Program-made: the position numbers and the translations under genes | Assembly (NCBI GenBank): GCA_022570795.1 | Contig: JAKUDP010000001.1 | Location: 1,488,001-1,552,000, forward strand | DNA: 64,000 bases | Source of the DNA: Sphaerulina vaccinii | Lineage: Eukaryota; Ascomycota; Dothideomycetes; Mycosphaerellales; Mycosphaerellaceae | Direction of reading: 5' to 3' | The notes under the pieces: model-generated | What the model was told of the DNA's origin: nothing | Databases searched by the model: none | The model's input: the letters and a program-made list of their open reading frames with translations, nothing else | Part shown: positions 1 to 10,178 of the stretch, piece by piece | Layout: each line of letters begins with the position of its first letter | Position numbering within the stretch: the stretch's first letter is position 1

Positions 1-69
1 TCATGTCGTGTCTGGACAAACTCACCAGATCTTCTGCCAGCTCAGCATACTGGAAACGCCTCTTTTGAC

Positions 70-522
70 ATGGCTTGCACAGAGACGGAACAACTGATCG
101 AAGGCATAACTCGCCGGGCAATTGAAGCCGTAAACACTCGTCACTGGGACATCGAGGCCGACCCATGGATCTACTTCGCACAACACGACATCCTTGACGT
201 TGACTGGCGTAATGATCTGATCGTAGATATGCAAGACACAACTTTCCACTCCTCAGGACATCACTTCGTTGACTTCGAGCGACAATTGACAATTGTGGCG
301 CCGGAATTCCACGTGAGAATTGTCGACATCAAGACCACTGTTCTGGATATGGGCAAAGGCTTCGCGAGAGTCATGCTGAATGCAGAGGAAGTTGGTATAC
401 CGGTTGGTGTTGTGAGACCTACGATTTGTCTTTTGGACTTCCGACGGAGAAATGAAGTCTGGATGTGCGGCAGGTTGAGAGCTCTACCTGGCGTGGAGTA
501 CGGTGGATGGTGTTACACATGA
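70..522 (+). CDS. Hypothetical protein, possibly NTF2/SnoaL-like fold
   Basis: A 150-residue intronless reading frame starts at an ATG and ends in TGA. The length and the pattern of an N-terminal helix (about residues 5-25) followed by alternating hydrophobic strands (DILDVDW, HFVDFERQLTIVAPEFHVRIVDIKTTVLDMG, ARVMLNAE, TICLLDFRR) resemble the NTF2-like/SnoaL family of small cone-shaped proteins. I see no diagnostic motif, so the fold is only a suggestion. There is no signal peptide or membrane segment. It lies alone at the window edge and converges on the F-box gene that follows. An exon upstream of the window cannot be excluded. Confidence 0.55.
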   Translation: MACTETEQLIEGITRRAIEAVNTRHWDIEADPWIYFAQHDILDVDWRNDLIVDMQDTTFHSSGHHFVDFERQLTIVAPEFHVRIVDIKTTVLDMGKGFARVMLNAEEVGIPVGVVRPTICLLDFRRRNEVWMCGRLRALPGVEYGGWCYT

Positions 523-710
523 CTGCAACGCAGCACTCTAGTATTTCCAGCCAAAGCCACCGGTGAGTCCGTTCACGTGGTACTTCACCAGCTCACTTCG
601 CACTTCGATCATTGAAGAACTGCGATGGTCTAGATGGGTCCATACCTAGAAGATTGCGGACGAAAGTCAGCACGTATCTGTAGATTCAGAGCATGACTCA
701 GACGGACAGA

Positions 711-2660
711 TTAGTTGCTTACCGATTGCTGGACATAGAATGCACGAGGCATATCAAAGTACTCCCCATTGAGGGTAAGGACGGCGTCTTTTATCAGTGC
801 GTCGCCAAAGCACAACAATTTGAGCTGCTGGGCATCAGCCGAACGACTCTGCGCAAAGGCCCTCGAGATGGCCTCAGCACACTGTCCCATGCTTTGTGCG
901 TAAGCAATCCGGGACTGTGTCAGTGTTGGCGCTCCCGGCGCATCTGGCCATACTGCCGGTGCGATTGGCCAGTTGTGCAAAATCTCTAGCTTGGGAAGCG
1001 TGCTGATCAACATCTGTATCCGTCAGCATGCTGGTCACCGCTTAGCATATCCACGACAATATCCAATTACTCTGGATCGGTGCGGGCGCTGAGCGGACTG
1101 TTCAAGGTACTCACAAGGTATTGATCGAATTGTCCGCACTTAAGGGCCAATAAATCTTCCAATGAGACTTTAGGGAGTCTCAACGATAGCTCTTTCAGCT
1201 CTTTACACTTCCCAACCAGTGCGAAAAGAGCAGAGAAATCCAGGACGTGTCGGTGCTCGCGATGCCTTGGCGTCGTAATCTCGAACGTCATTTGCCCGAT
1301 CTCAAGACGCTCTAGCGAGGCGCTATGGCCAAGTAGACTCGACCATTCGAAGTCGTCTGTGTCGTAGGATATATCACCGAACTGGACAGACTGGAGACCT
1401 GAGAAACATCGTAAGAAGCGCCCCAGAGTGCGGATGGGCACATCGCATGCGAGACACGTGAAGGAGACTAATTGCGTGCCGTGCCTAATGAAGTGCTCTC
1501 GAAGATAGCCGAAGAACGGGTCCAAATCTAGGACAGCGTTCTAGGTTAGCAAGTATCTTGAAGAGCGGACGCTTCTCAGCGGGTACGATCTCTCCACGCA
1601 TCGTCTTCGCTGTGACCAGCTGAGAGATAGCCGACTTTCCAAAGAGTGGTGTTGTGGTGGATCTACTTACCTCCGCACCACTCCAGTTTCAGGCTACGCA
1701 ATTTCTCGAATGGGATGACTGTGAACCACTTGAGAAAAGTGGGATCGAGTCCCACGACGCTGGAGGAGAACGACTCTAGAGCCGGTAGACGTATGGACTG
1801 CTCAGCGCCAAAAAGTCCCACGAACATGGTTCGCTCGAAGCTTGCCAGATCACCACTCATGTCAGTCTCGATTCCAAGATGCTTGAGTCCGTTGCTGCTA
1901 TGACGAAGCACTTGATGGTAGAAGTCGAGGTCTTCCTCTGCAATCTGGTTTGCATTCAGTGCCGTCAGCCTGGACACTGCATGATCGATGGGCAGATCGA
2001 GTCTGGCGCTGCGTCTCCAGTTGACCAACGGGCCAATATCAAATGATTGTAATCTCTTCTGCAAAGAGAATATCGTCTGCAGAGTCTCGGGCTCGATATG
2101 AATACCTGCTGGCAAGCTGATGTCTCTCAGTGTATCTGGCGTTAGGTAATATCTATGTTTGTGATCGGCGGGTCAGCGAGACATGTGGATCATGGGACTG
2201 CTTTTACTCACATCGCAGCGCGCAATCTCATGTTATAGTAAGGATCCAGCATCGTGGGACCTGTACATGTGGAGCGACTTTCACGAGTACGGCCTTGGAG
2301 CGACCTGATATGCTTGTGGCCACGATGGCCGAAGCGAAAGAATCCCGACGTGCATGTATCGCAAGAGAAATTGATCTTTACGGTTCGGTACAGATGCGGC
2401 GTGGTGAGTTCTAGCATTTGCTTGCAGCTTAGGCAGAGCGCTTTGCGATCTGATGGCTGCTGAACGAGCGGCACGATTTGTAGTTGCAGTTCTGTCGGCA
2501 GTGATAGGAGTGTTGGCTGCGCCACGGTCTCAGCAGGAGCGTCAGTTTCGCGACTTCCTGAAGCTAAGCAGACCTCACGGGGAGCCCTCGAGCTTTCGGC
2601 CATCTTTGCTGTCGCAGGAACGCTCAGCTTCTCGCAGGTAAAGGAAAGTGATTCGGCCAT
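711..2660 (-). CDS. F-box/leucine-rich-repeat-like protein
   Basis: Four exons on the minus strand: 2212-2660, 1671-2152, 1115-1527 and 711-1013, joining in frame to 548 residues. The N-terminal part holds an F-box (LLSLPTELQLQIVPLV, then RKALCLSCKQML and LYRTVKI, about residues 50-100). Such F-boxes bind Skp1 in SCF ubiquitin ligases. The rest has irregular leucine-rich spacing (LKHLGIE, LRSLKLEW, LERLEIG, LKELSLRLP, LPKLEIL) typical of fungal F-box/LRR proteins that recruit substrates. Introns have GTGAGT, GTAAGT and GTGAGT donors and ACATAG, CCTAG and ATACAG acceptors. The target is unknown. The start ATG overlaps the stop of the coding remnant upstream. A downstream Met (KMAESS) is an alternative start. 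Confidence 0.8.
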
Positions 2661-3050
2661 CAGATCTGTGACGGTATAGGAGTTGCGCGGATGGCTTCGA
2701 GAACAGAATCGATCACTTCCTCGAACGATACCGACGCAGCCACTTCGGTTCTGTGTATCGTAGGTTTAGTCTGTATGAACCTGGATATATCCCGATTCCT
2801 TCGTGTGGAGTCCAGCGCGCACGCAACGTATTCCTGGGGAAATAGCAGCGTATCAGCGATTTCTTGACAGGGAGTCTCCAGGACCTTGCTCGTCCGTATG
2901 CTGAAGAGTCACGAGTCAGTAGCGTCTTCACACAAGAACGCCTCTCAGAGCACATACTGCGGAGGATATCGATTTCCAGCGTACCAGGTCTTAACTCTAG
3001 GGCGAGATATATTAATGCTCTTGGTAGATGCCGCATGATGTGTCGAAATT
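2660..3050 (-). pseudogene. C-terminal remnant of a second F-box/LRR-like gene
   Basis: A coding-quality stretch runs from roughly 3050 to 2958, across a GTATGT...CTTCAG intron, and then through exon 2900-2660. It translates in one frame with pieces such as VKTWYAGNRYPPH, VLETPCQEIADTLLFPQ and VSFEEVIDSVLEAIRA. The block after the tryptophan resembles the last exon of the neighbouring F-box gene (LEILHNWPIAP, then a YAQSMGQCAEAISRAF-like helix), so it is probably the tail of a duplicated F-box/LRR gene. I could not find a start or an F-box in phase upstream. A short ATG exon with a GTAAGT donor at about 3177-3143 does not match any acceptor phase here. Its TGA stop (2660-2662) overlaps the next ATG by one base. 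It could be a decayed duplicate or a small gene whose first exons I cannot place. Confidence 0.35.
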
Positions 3051-3409
3051 CAAGGGTAAGGAAGTGGAACAAAGTAGGATGGAAAATCAAGCAGTACGCG
3101 CATGGTAGCCAAGATATGGTGAACCATGGTTGAGAGTACTTACCCGCCGAACTGTATATCCTCAGCCTTTGCACCATATGCTGATCTCTAGTTCACAGAA
3201 GTGAATTCGGTAGCCTCAAGTGAAGCGCGTGCTTCGCTTGGTCCGCACGTTTCACCGGAGCCTGCTGATCTCACCCTTTCTTCCGCTCTTGATGAAACAC
3301 CAACCTCGTCACTACGACTCCGACTCCTCTCGCGCAAGTATCCATCCATCAGAGACAACCACTACAAGCTCTCTACAAGATATCATCACCCACGCACATA
3401 AGAGCAGGC

Positions 3410-3959
3410 ATGGCGCCCACAAACATTCCGACTCTCACTTTGGGGAGCCCAGACAAGCACGTCAGCTACCGCACCCGTACCGCAGTGCGCTGCTTCGTCG
3501 TTCAAAACAACAAGATCTGCATTATCCACATCGACAAGGGCAACTACTACAGGCTTCCCGGTGGCGGCCTTGATCCAGATGACGGAGGTAGCCACGAGAT
3601 TGCCTGCCGACGCGAGTCCATCGAGGAGACAGGCTGCGATATTGAGCTCAAGTCGGTCGCCATCGCGCATTGCCTCGAGTATCGTGGTATTTGGCAGTAA
3701 GTGAAGTGGATGTACAACCTTTATGTCTCAGCTAACTCCATGTAGGCAGGACAGCTATGCCTACAAGTGCGCTGTCTGGGAGGATACTGGAGAACTCGAC
3801 CTGACGGAGGCGGAGAAGGAGGACGGCTCGACTCCTCACTGGTTCGGACTCAAGGAGGCCCTGGAGAAGATGAAGGATATCGAGCCAACTACCGAGCTCG
3901 GTGAGGAGATCCAGAAGCGCGACTCCTTCTTGTTGGAGGAGTATATCAAGACGAATTAG
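3410..3959 (+). CDS. Nudix hydrolase
   Basis: Two exons, 3410-3696 and 3746-3959 (GTAAGT donor, CTAAC branch, TGTAG acceptor), give 166 residues. Residues about 45-70 carry a Nudix box: a glycine-rich turn (LPGGGLDPDDGGS), then HEIACRRESIEETGCDIE. Its RE..EE.G core is intact and would bind the Mg ions that cleave a nucleoside diphosphate linked to another group. The length is that of minimal Nudix enzymes (MutT/ADP-ribose-pyrophosphatase-like). The substrate cannot be told from sequence. The C-terminal exon supplies the last strands and helix. No targeting signal is obvious, so cytosolic action is likely. It converges on the DUF3176 gene, only about 105 bp away. Confidence 0.88.
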
Positions 3960-4064
3960 AGCGGCGTTATCTCCGAGTGGCGGACTGATGGGTAGGACAA
4001 CCTTCGGAGAGCTCTAACGTAGCTGTGCGATATTATCCTCGCTATTCTAGAGCTCGAATAAAGC

Positions 4065-6193
4065 TCAGCCTTGCTGCGTGAGCCTCCATCCATTATCACC
4101 CTCAACCAGCCTGACCTTCATACTCCGAGCCACATTCCCCAGCTCTTTCTGCCTTGCATCTACTCGCCACGTGGACTCTCCTTCTTCCTTCTGCCCAGGC
4201 TCCGTCAGCCCGCCACGGAACACTACCGCCAAAGTCGAGCTCTTCCAATCACTGCACCAAGCACTGAAGTGGTTAATACCAACGACCGCCCCAAAGAATA
4301 TCAGCTCCAACACCAGGACAATAGCAAGATAGCTAATGAAACCCCATTTCACTCCAATGCAAATATCTGTGTCCCAGGCTTGTCCTACCACAGCTCGACT
4401 GTCTTCCGGGCCTACAGCATGTGACCGCATGTACCCACCCAACGAGTCCGCGATTCCGGCAGCATGAGCGTTTATGGAGGTCATGTTCATCCGGCCTCTG
4501 TTCCAAAGGCTAATCAGCCATGTCGGGCCGATGCTAGAACTCGGACTGCTGTATTGCAGATTCGCGTCATGAAAGAACATGTCACTCCAAAAAGCCTGAG
4601 TCGAGTTATTCGATATTGTCTGTCCGGTCATATTGTAAACGCAGCTAGGCTCATACCAGGACGACTTCACACCGGCTGTCGATTGCTGGTATATCACGTG
4701 CTGGATCTCTGGTCCGAATAGCTGAATAGAGTGCGTTGAAGACTCTTGGTCGGAGGCTGTGCAGTCCTTCCAGGTACCGTTGGAGACCGTGCGATCGGCC
4801 GCGAGCTCATAGATCCTTTGCTGAGGATTGTAGTGTAGGTACTGTCGGGAATCAAGCAACTCTGTTTCTGTGTAGATATTGTTACTGACGTTGGCAGCAT
4901 ATGTCTGTACACAAGGTCGAAGAGAACAACTGAAGGCAAAAGGCTTGGACTGATCACAGAGCCCTTCACCCTCAGCACAGTCGTCGGATTGCCATGCCAG
5001 ACCATGCCACCCAAGAAAGGTTGTTTCGTTCCACGACCCAAAATGTGTCTCAAGCACGCTAACATCGCTTGTATTGAAAAGCGTGTAGCCATCGATCGTG
5101 ATATTCGAAGGAAGCGCGTAGGACATAGAGCCAATGTGAGGCTCAACACTGGTCGCATATTCGGTTAGATCAGCACAAGTGTGACACATACTCAGTGTGC
5201 TGAATGTTGCTCCCTGGTCGCAGGGGAATGTGCAGTTGCCAGTATTACATGTTGTTGATATGCTCTCGGAACTATTCGCGGGTGGCTGAAGGAAGCCCAG
5301 GTACATCGCAAGTTGCCATGATGGACCTAATGAGCTTTCCATGACGCCTGTGTGGAATGCCTCGCTGTCTTGCCAGGAATTGGCCCTTGGTATTCCGGCA
5401 GCTGTTGGAGCGAGTCTACGACAGCTGTAGTAGCCAACAGCAGCCTGAGAGAATGAGTCCACCGCAAGCGATACAAGCAGAATTATGCCTCCAAGGGCGG
5501 CAAGGTATCTGCTTCAGATCAGCTCCAACGTCATGTTTGTTGCCAAGGAAAGACCTACGATCGTTGCCTGCGAGCAAACTGTCTCACAATCAGCAGAATA
5601 GAACCCCAAGGTCCTCTGCTAGCTTGGTCATAGGTCTCCATATCTGTCAAATCTCGAGATGCGTTCGAGAACCATAACCACTTGAGTTGACTGAGTCCTT
5701 CTGCAACAGGAAGTGCCAGACATCCTTTGTATAGTGCGGTCAAGATCGCAACAACCGCGTTTATAGATAGCGGCACACCCCATGATGATAGGATCTTGTT
5801 CAGATAAACCAGCAGAAGGATGACTATGGCAATGAAGCTGGCTATGGCGATCAGAAGCGCGCTGATCTCCCACGCCCACAAGGAGAGACTCGCAACTGGA
5901 CGTCGAGGGGTCAATCGATTCCCTTTAGTCGCTCGATTGTCGTCGCTATCCGTCGACCGGATTGGTATGTATTGTGTATCGGTAATTTGCTTCGACGGCT
6001 GTGTAGGCACGTTCTGGTGTGAGTCTTCATTGATATCCGAGACTTGAGTTCGAGACTCGTCATCCGTATAGCGACTTTCATCTTGGTGCTCCTCATACGA
6101 GAATCTTGGGTGCATTTCATATCGATCGATTTGGTCGTGTTGGCTATGAGTTCTGCTGACAGCAGAGACCTGTGATCGCACAGATCCAGACAT
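4065..6193 (-). CDS. DUF3176-family membrane protein
   Basis: Two exons, 5559-6193 and 4065-5508, joined through a short GTAGGT...AAGCAG intron give 692 residues. The first 100 residues are polar and probably disordered and cytosolic. The DUF3176 signature follows: a WAWEISALL membrane helix (about 106-131), a second helix (about 141-160), QLKWLWF, and ASRGPWGSILLI near 195. A third hydrophobic helix crosses the exon junction (about 214-230). A large central region rich in Cys and Asn-x-Ser/Thr sites (about 240-590) is probably extracellular and glycosylated. A last helix lies near 600-620. The family is widespread in filamentous ascomycetes and has no known function. Confidence 0.88.
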
Positions 6194-6767
6194 TATTGTT
6201 CAGATGTGAGCCGGGATTGAACATCTTGAGGAGGCAATGTCCTACTTATCCCAGCTGAACAAATGTGTAACGCCAACGAGGGCTGTACGCTCGAAGGATG
6301 CGGCCCGCAATCCTGCGGCATTAGTCTGTCCTACAATAGGTGAAGCTACGTGCTAGAACGTGCAGCAGGTACAAATTCAGTCCGTAGCTGAGGCCAGGGA
6401 TGGTGTTGTTACTGTACTGCAACGTGCAACGTGCAACGTCAGTGGCTCGATATCGGGCGGTTATAGAGTCCATGGGCTTCGAGAGCTCGACAGAGACCTC
6501 TTGAGACAAAAGCGGGCGCAGAAGGCTCTCGCGGCATGGACATTAGGGAGGCAGGAATGTGGAGAATTTACGCAAGATATACAGGAAGCATAGAGTGCTA
6601 TGGTACAGAAAGTGGGGGATTGTGCGAGGATGTAGGAGGAAGAGGTGTTGTGGAAGGAGGAGGAGGAAGAGTTCTCGAGGGAGGAAGAGAAAGAAAGGCG
6701 ACTGCTGACTAAGCTCGCAACCCCTGGGCAGCCGTAGATCAATGGTGTTGCACCACATAACAAATCT
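6194..6767. other. Intergenic, with a purine-rich tract
   Basis: No supportable gene. Positions about 6628-6701 form a G/A-rich tract on the plus strand (repeated ggaggaag and gaagag blocks). It creates long serine/leucine-rich frames on the minus strand that I regard as low-complexity artefacts. A 7-bp direct repeat (cgtgcaa, ctgcaacgtgcaacgtgcaacg) lies near 6418-6438. Confidence 0.5.
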
Positions 6768-7982
6768 TTACTGCCAGAAAGCAATAACTCTACATTCGAT
6801 ACTCTCCCTCGCCGGCTCGTTCTCCGTCCCCGGAATTGAAGGACTCCCATGGATACAATGCGCAGCAACACTCCCATCCTTTGCTCCAAGCTCTCCCGCC
6901 GCAGTATCTGCAAACTTCAGAATCAAAACCTCGTCAGGCTTCTGATCGGACATATAAGCCCATCTCAACTTCTCCGGATTCTTCGGTGGAATGTGAGCTA
7001 AGGAGCCTCGCAGATACTCTCCCTCGGGCGTAATGGCACTCATAGCTCGGGTTTGGATATGTTCAATTTCAGACTTGTCGACTGTTCTCCAGTCTAGAAC
7101 ACCGAGAGGATCGCGAGTGATGCGTTTGATGGGTCGCCAGACGCTGTATACTGCATAGCGAGGGCTCTCTCCTCGGTCTTCTGCTTCAACAGTGGGTTTG
7201 GCCATATCTGAGATGTCCTTGCGGCAGTAGCGGATTGTGTCTTCGAGACCTTGGCAATCGTAGTCCGCGTGACATACTCGAAGTGGTTCGAATGGGGCGT
7301 TCTTACGATCTCTTCCGGGGACTTGGTGGATGATTGTTAGCAGTTGGCCACATGTATTTGGTCTATGGTGCTACTTACCTCGCAGCACACTAGGGTCAAA
7401 CTTCTTGAGGGCTTGGTCCTGCGGTCCGTCCTTGAGCTTGACATGATACAGATCTTCCTCCGTTTGCGTCGCCAACCGACTCCTCAATGTGGCACCATCT
7501 ACGATGGCTTTCTTCGCCCCAGTAATACTCTTCAGAAGCTCACACACTTCTGCACCATAGACATCCTCAACGTTCCTTCCTTCGAAGAATTCGTCTCCAG
7601 AAAGGACTGAGGTATGCTGTATGTACGTGAACCCTTGGACATCGAGCCCTGCTCCTCCTTTGGTGAAGGCTGGGTCTGTTCGGAAGTCATGTAGCTTGTG
7701 TGATATGTCTTTGACGAGTTTACTGGAGGGTCCCGTATACAGTGAACGTTGTTGGACAGGAACAGAGTCATGTAATATCGAAGTCGTAAGCGCATTCACG
7801 AGAACGATGCTCTCACATGCAAAAACGAGACATCGCACAGCCACAGGCACATTGAATTCTGGAAAACTCTTCGCCACAGATTCTGCCGATCGCATTTGCA
7901 CAGCCACTTCAATGACATCGCAATGCTCGCGAAGCACGCTACGAGGAGCAAGAAGCTTGGATTTTAGGTCGGGTGACAGCAT
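6768..7982 (-). CDS. AsaB/CmcJ-like oxidoreductase
   Basis: Two exons, 7379-7982 and 6768-7321 (GTAAGT donor, GCTAAC branch, CCAAG acceptor), encode 385 residues. The family is the GA4-desaturase/AsaB/CmcJ group, which oxidises or modifies secondary metabolites in some clusters but has mostly uncharacterised members. Diagnostic blocks: RVCHADYDCQG just after the intron, YSVWRPIKRITRDPLGVLDW, RGSLAHIPPK, WAYMSDQKPDEVLILKFAD, HCIHGSPSIPG and the closing RESIECRVIAFW. The length is at the upper end for the family because of the N-terminal ~200 residues. No biosynthetic backbone gene lies nearby, so it is probably a stand-alone enzyme. The specific reaction is unknown. Confidence 0.8.
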
Positions 7983-8317
7983 GATGATAGGGAGTATTTA
8001 AGTCCATTGTGCTGGCAGTAGACTATCGCTGTTTCCTGATCTTTGCACTCTCTGCTACTCACTCACTTGCAGGCGCGCCTCACATCGAAAGAGCACAACC
8101 GACAAGCGCTCATCCCGAAACACGTTCCACGATTGACACGCGCTGTCGCCCAATCAACACCCAAACATCCATCCATCGAGCTATTGTTGGCATTCACCAC
8201 AACTTTTGTTTCCAGCCCATCATCGACCAGGCTGTGCTATATACATAGACCACACGGTCGCCTGTTTACCAACCTCATCACTTTCACCAGAGGACAGAAC
8301 ATCAACAACCCGCGACA
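7983..8317. other. Divergent promoter region
   Basis: About 335 bp separate the start codons of the divergent AsaB-like and DUF4112 genes. The right-hand half is C/A-rich (cacccaaacatcc, accaacctcatc), as expected of a 5' leader. I see no gene. Confidence 0.4.
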
Positions 8318-9145
8318 ATGGCAGCCGTTGTAGGGAAATATGCTGCGAATAAGTTTTTGAAGAAGCACATGAAGCAGTATGAGAACAAGAAGGTCGAGAG
8401 TGGAAATGTGAGTGATGTGCAGATGTCTAGAAGAGATGGAATCGCAACTAACAGCATCATACAGGACCCATACTTTGCCTACATCGACGACCCTCGCAAA
8501 CCTGGCAAACTGAAGAAGGTCAAGAAGCAGATTCCCACTTATATCCCCGAGAACGATGCCATGATCCTCGCCTCCGTCCGAAAGAGAGCCTACCAACTCG
8601 ACTGTGGCCTTTTCGAGCTATTCGGCATAAGATTTGGTTGGGAAAGTGTCATCGGTCTAGTACCGTTCGCAGGAGATGCGATTGGTGTCGCGCTAGCACT
8701 CCTGATCGTAAAGAAGTGCATGAAAGTGGACGGCGGGCTCGGCAATGCGCTCCTGGTTCGCATGATGATCAACATCGCCATCGACTTTCTAGTCGGCCTC
8801 ATCCCTTTCGTGGGTGACCTGGCAGACGCGGCATTCAAATGCAACACCAAGAACCTGCGACTCCTCGAAGAGCATCTCGATAACAAACATAAGCCTAACA
8901 GCTTGAAGAAGGACGAGCGCGATTTTGCTGGTGTCGACAAGCAGACGAGAATGTCGAACAGAAAGAGCGGCATCTACCTGCCGAATGATCCTCCACCAGC
9001 CACCGTCTTCGAGGACAGCGATGTTGAGGACGATGTTGGACGTCATAACGGGACACAAGCTCAAGCTCCTCGTGTGCAGCAGCCTCAGCCTACAAGAGCA
9101 AGGGACAACGAACTCAGGCAGGACGTTAGAAGCGATCGTCGTTAG
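8318..9145 (+). CDS. DUF4112-domain protein
   Basis: The whole span is open, but positions 8408-8464 have every mark of a 57-bp intron (GTGAGT donor, CTAAC branch, ATACAG acceptor). The likely product is therefore exons 8318-8407 plus 8465-9145, 256 residues. Without splicing it would be 275. The DUF4112 core spans about residues 50-160: DCGLFELFGIRFGWESVIGLVPFAGDAIG, a hydrophobic helix, then FLVGLIPFVGDLADAAFKCNTKN. The two LxPFxGD turns flanking hydrophobic helices are the family hallmark, and the protein is probably membrane-associated. The C-terminal 90 residues are polar and look disordered. Function is unknown. Confidence 0.85.
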   Translation: MAAVVGKYAANKFLKKHMKQYENKKVESGNVSDVQMSRRDGIATNSIIQDPYFAYIDDPRKPGKLKKVKKQIPTYIPENDAMILASVRKRAYQLDCGLFELFGIRFGWESVIGLVPFAGDAIGVALALLIVKKCMKVDGGLGNALLVRMMINIAIDFLVGLIPFVGDLADAAFKCNTKNLRLLEEHLDNKHKPNSLKKDERDFAGVDKQTRMSNRKSGIYLPNDPPPATVFEDSDVEDDVGRHNGTQAQAPRVQQPQPTRARDNELRQDVRSDRR

Positions 9146-9327
9146 GGATTCCTATCAGCAAAATGGACTGCAACAAGATTTTGAAAGCACACAGCGAGGC
9201 GTTATGCGGATTTGATAGCGACTCGATACCCTTACATGGTTTCTTTGGCAGCGCACAGAATGGAGAAGAGCTTAGTCGGCATTACTACGAGCGAGATAGC
9301 GGACACACTTGAAAGACTGTCTTCCGA

Positions 9328-9832
9328 TCATACACTCTCCACCCTCTTCTTCAAATGCTCACACAACGCCTCAAAAGCCTTCTTCGTACTTCCACCCATC
9401 GCCCACTCGCTCATCAAAGGTGAGAACAGTCCCGAGAACTGCTCTGAGTTCGTGAAAGTCGTCCCACCAGGTGTGATTTCGCTGGCCTTGAATTGGAACC
9501 TGTGATCTCCAGTGAAGATATACGGCAGACTGCCTCGCCATTCCAGCTCCTCTGATGTATTGACCAGGATGACGGGACTGAACTTGGTGCTTTCGCCGAG
9601 CCACGTAACGATCGTGTCTCCTGGTTGAAGAGACGGGCCAGGCTTTTCAGATTCGACTTTAGTGATTCCGGGACCTTTGAGCCATGAGGACATGGAGGGG
9701 AAGTCGAGGAACTGTAGACTTTCTGTTAAAAGGTGGTAATCGAGTGAGGTAGTGTGTGTGAGTAATGCATACTATCTCTCTGACTTTCTCTGGCGACGCT
9801 GCAATTTCGATTTGGGTCGCGATAGCGAACAT
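9328..9832 (-). CDS. SRPBCC (START-like) superfamily protein
   Basis: Two exons, 9773-9832 and 9328-9711, encode 147 residues. The first exon gives MFAIATQIEIAASPEKVREI and the second resumes FLDFPSMSSWLKGPG. Together they make the classic SRPBCC opening: a first strand, then ..SPEKV..I..DFPS...W. Later features fit the helix-grip fold: GDTIVTWLG, WRGSLPYIFTGDHRFQFKA, TTFTNSEQFSGLF and a long C-terminal helix. These small proteins bind hydrophobic ligands, and no ligand can be inferred. The intron runs from a GTATGC donor to CTACAG. A nearer AG gives the wrong phase. Confidence 0.78.
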
Positions 9833-10178
9833 GCTTGCTGCAGCTTCTTCACTGGATTCTTGTTTGATCGCTTGATGAGATGGCTAGTGTTCAAGAGGAT
9901 GTTCTTATCTCTAATCCGGTGTTGTTGCCTGGTACAGCTGTTCCGAGGTATTGCCACACTGTCACGAGAGTGCATGAAAGAGTCGCAAGGTACAGGTGAG
10001 GTGTGGTAAGGTCTTTATCAGTAGTCGGCCGACCACTTCGCTTGTGTTGTTGATGAAATCCTTCCCAGCTCAGAGGATGAAGGATTCGAGATACGAGGTT
10101 TCGGGGCCGAGCTAGCTGCTCTTGGAGTGCGACAATGTATGGACTGCTGCTGGTTCATTCATATAAGTCGTATATGCA
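9833..10178. other. Intergenic, nothing recognised
   Basis: About 345 bp between two minus-strand genes. It should hold the promoter of the SRPBCC gene and the 3' end of the 2OG oxygenase gene. I see no coding exon or repeat. Confidence 0.4.

Noticed and set aside
6461..6913. Minus-strand serine/leucine-rich frame of 150 codons
   Set aside because: It is produced by the purine-rich tract and overlaps the 3' end of the AsaB-like gene in another frame.
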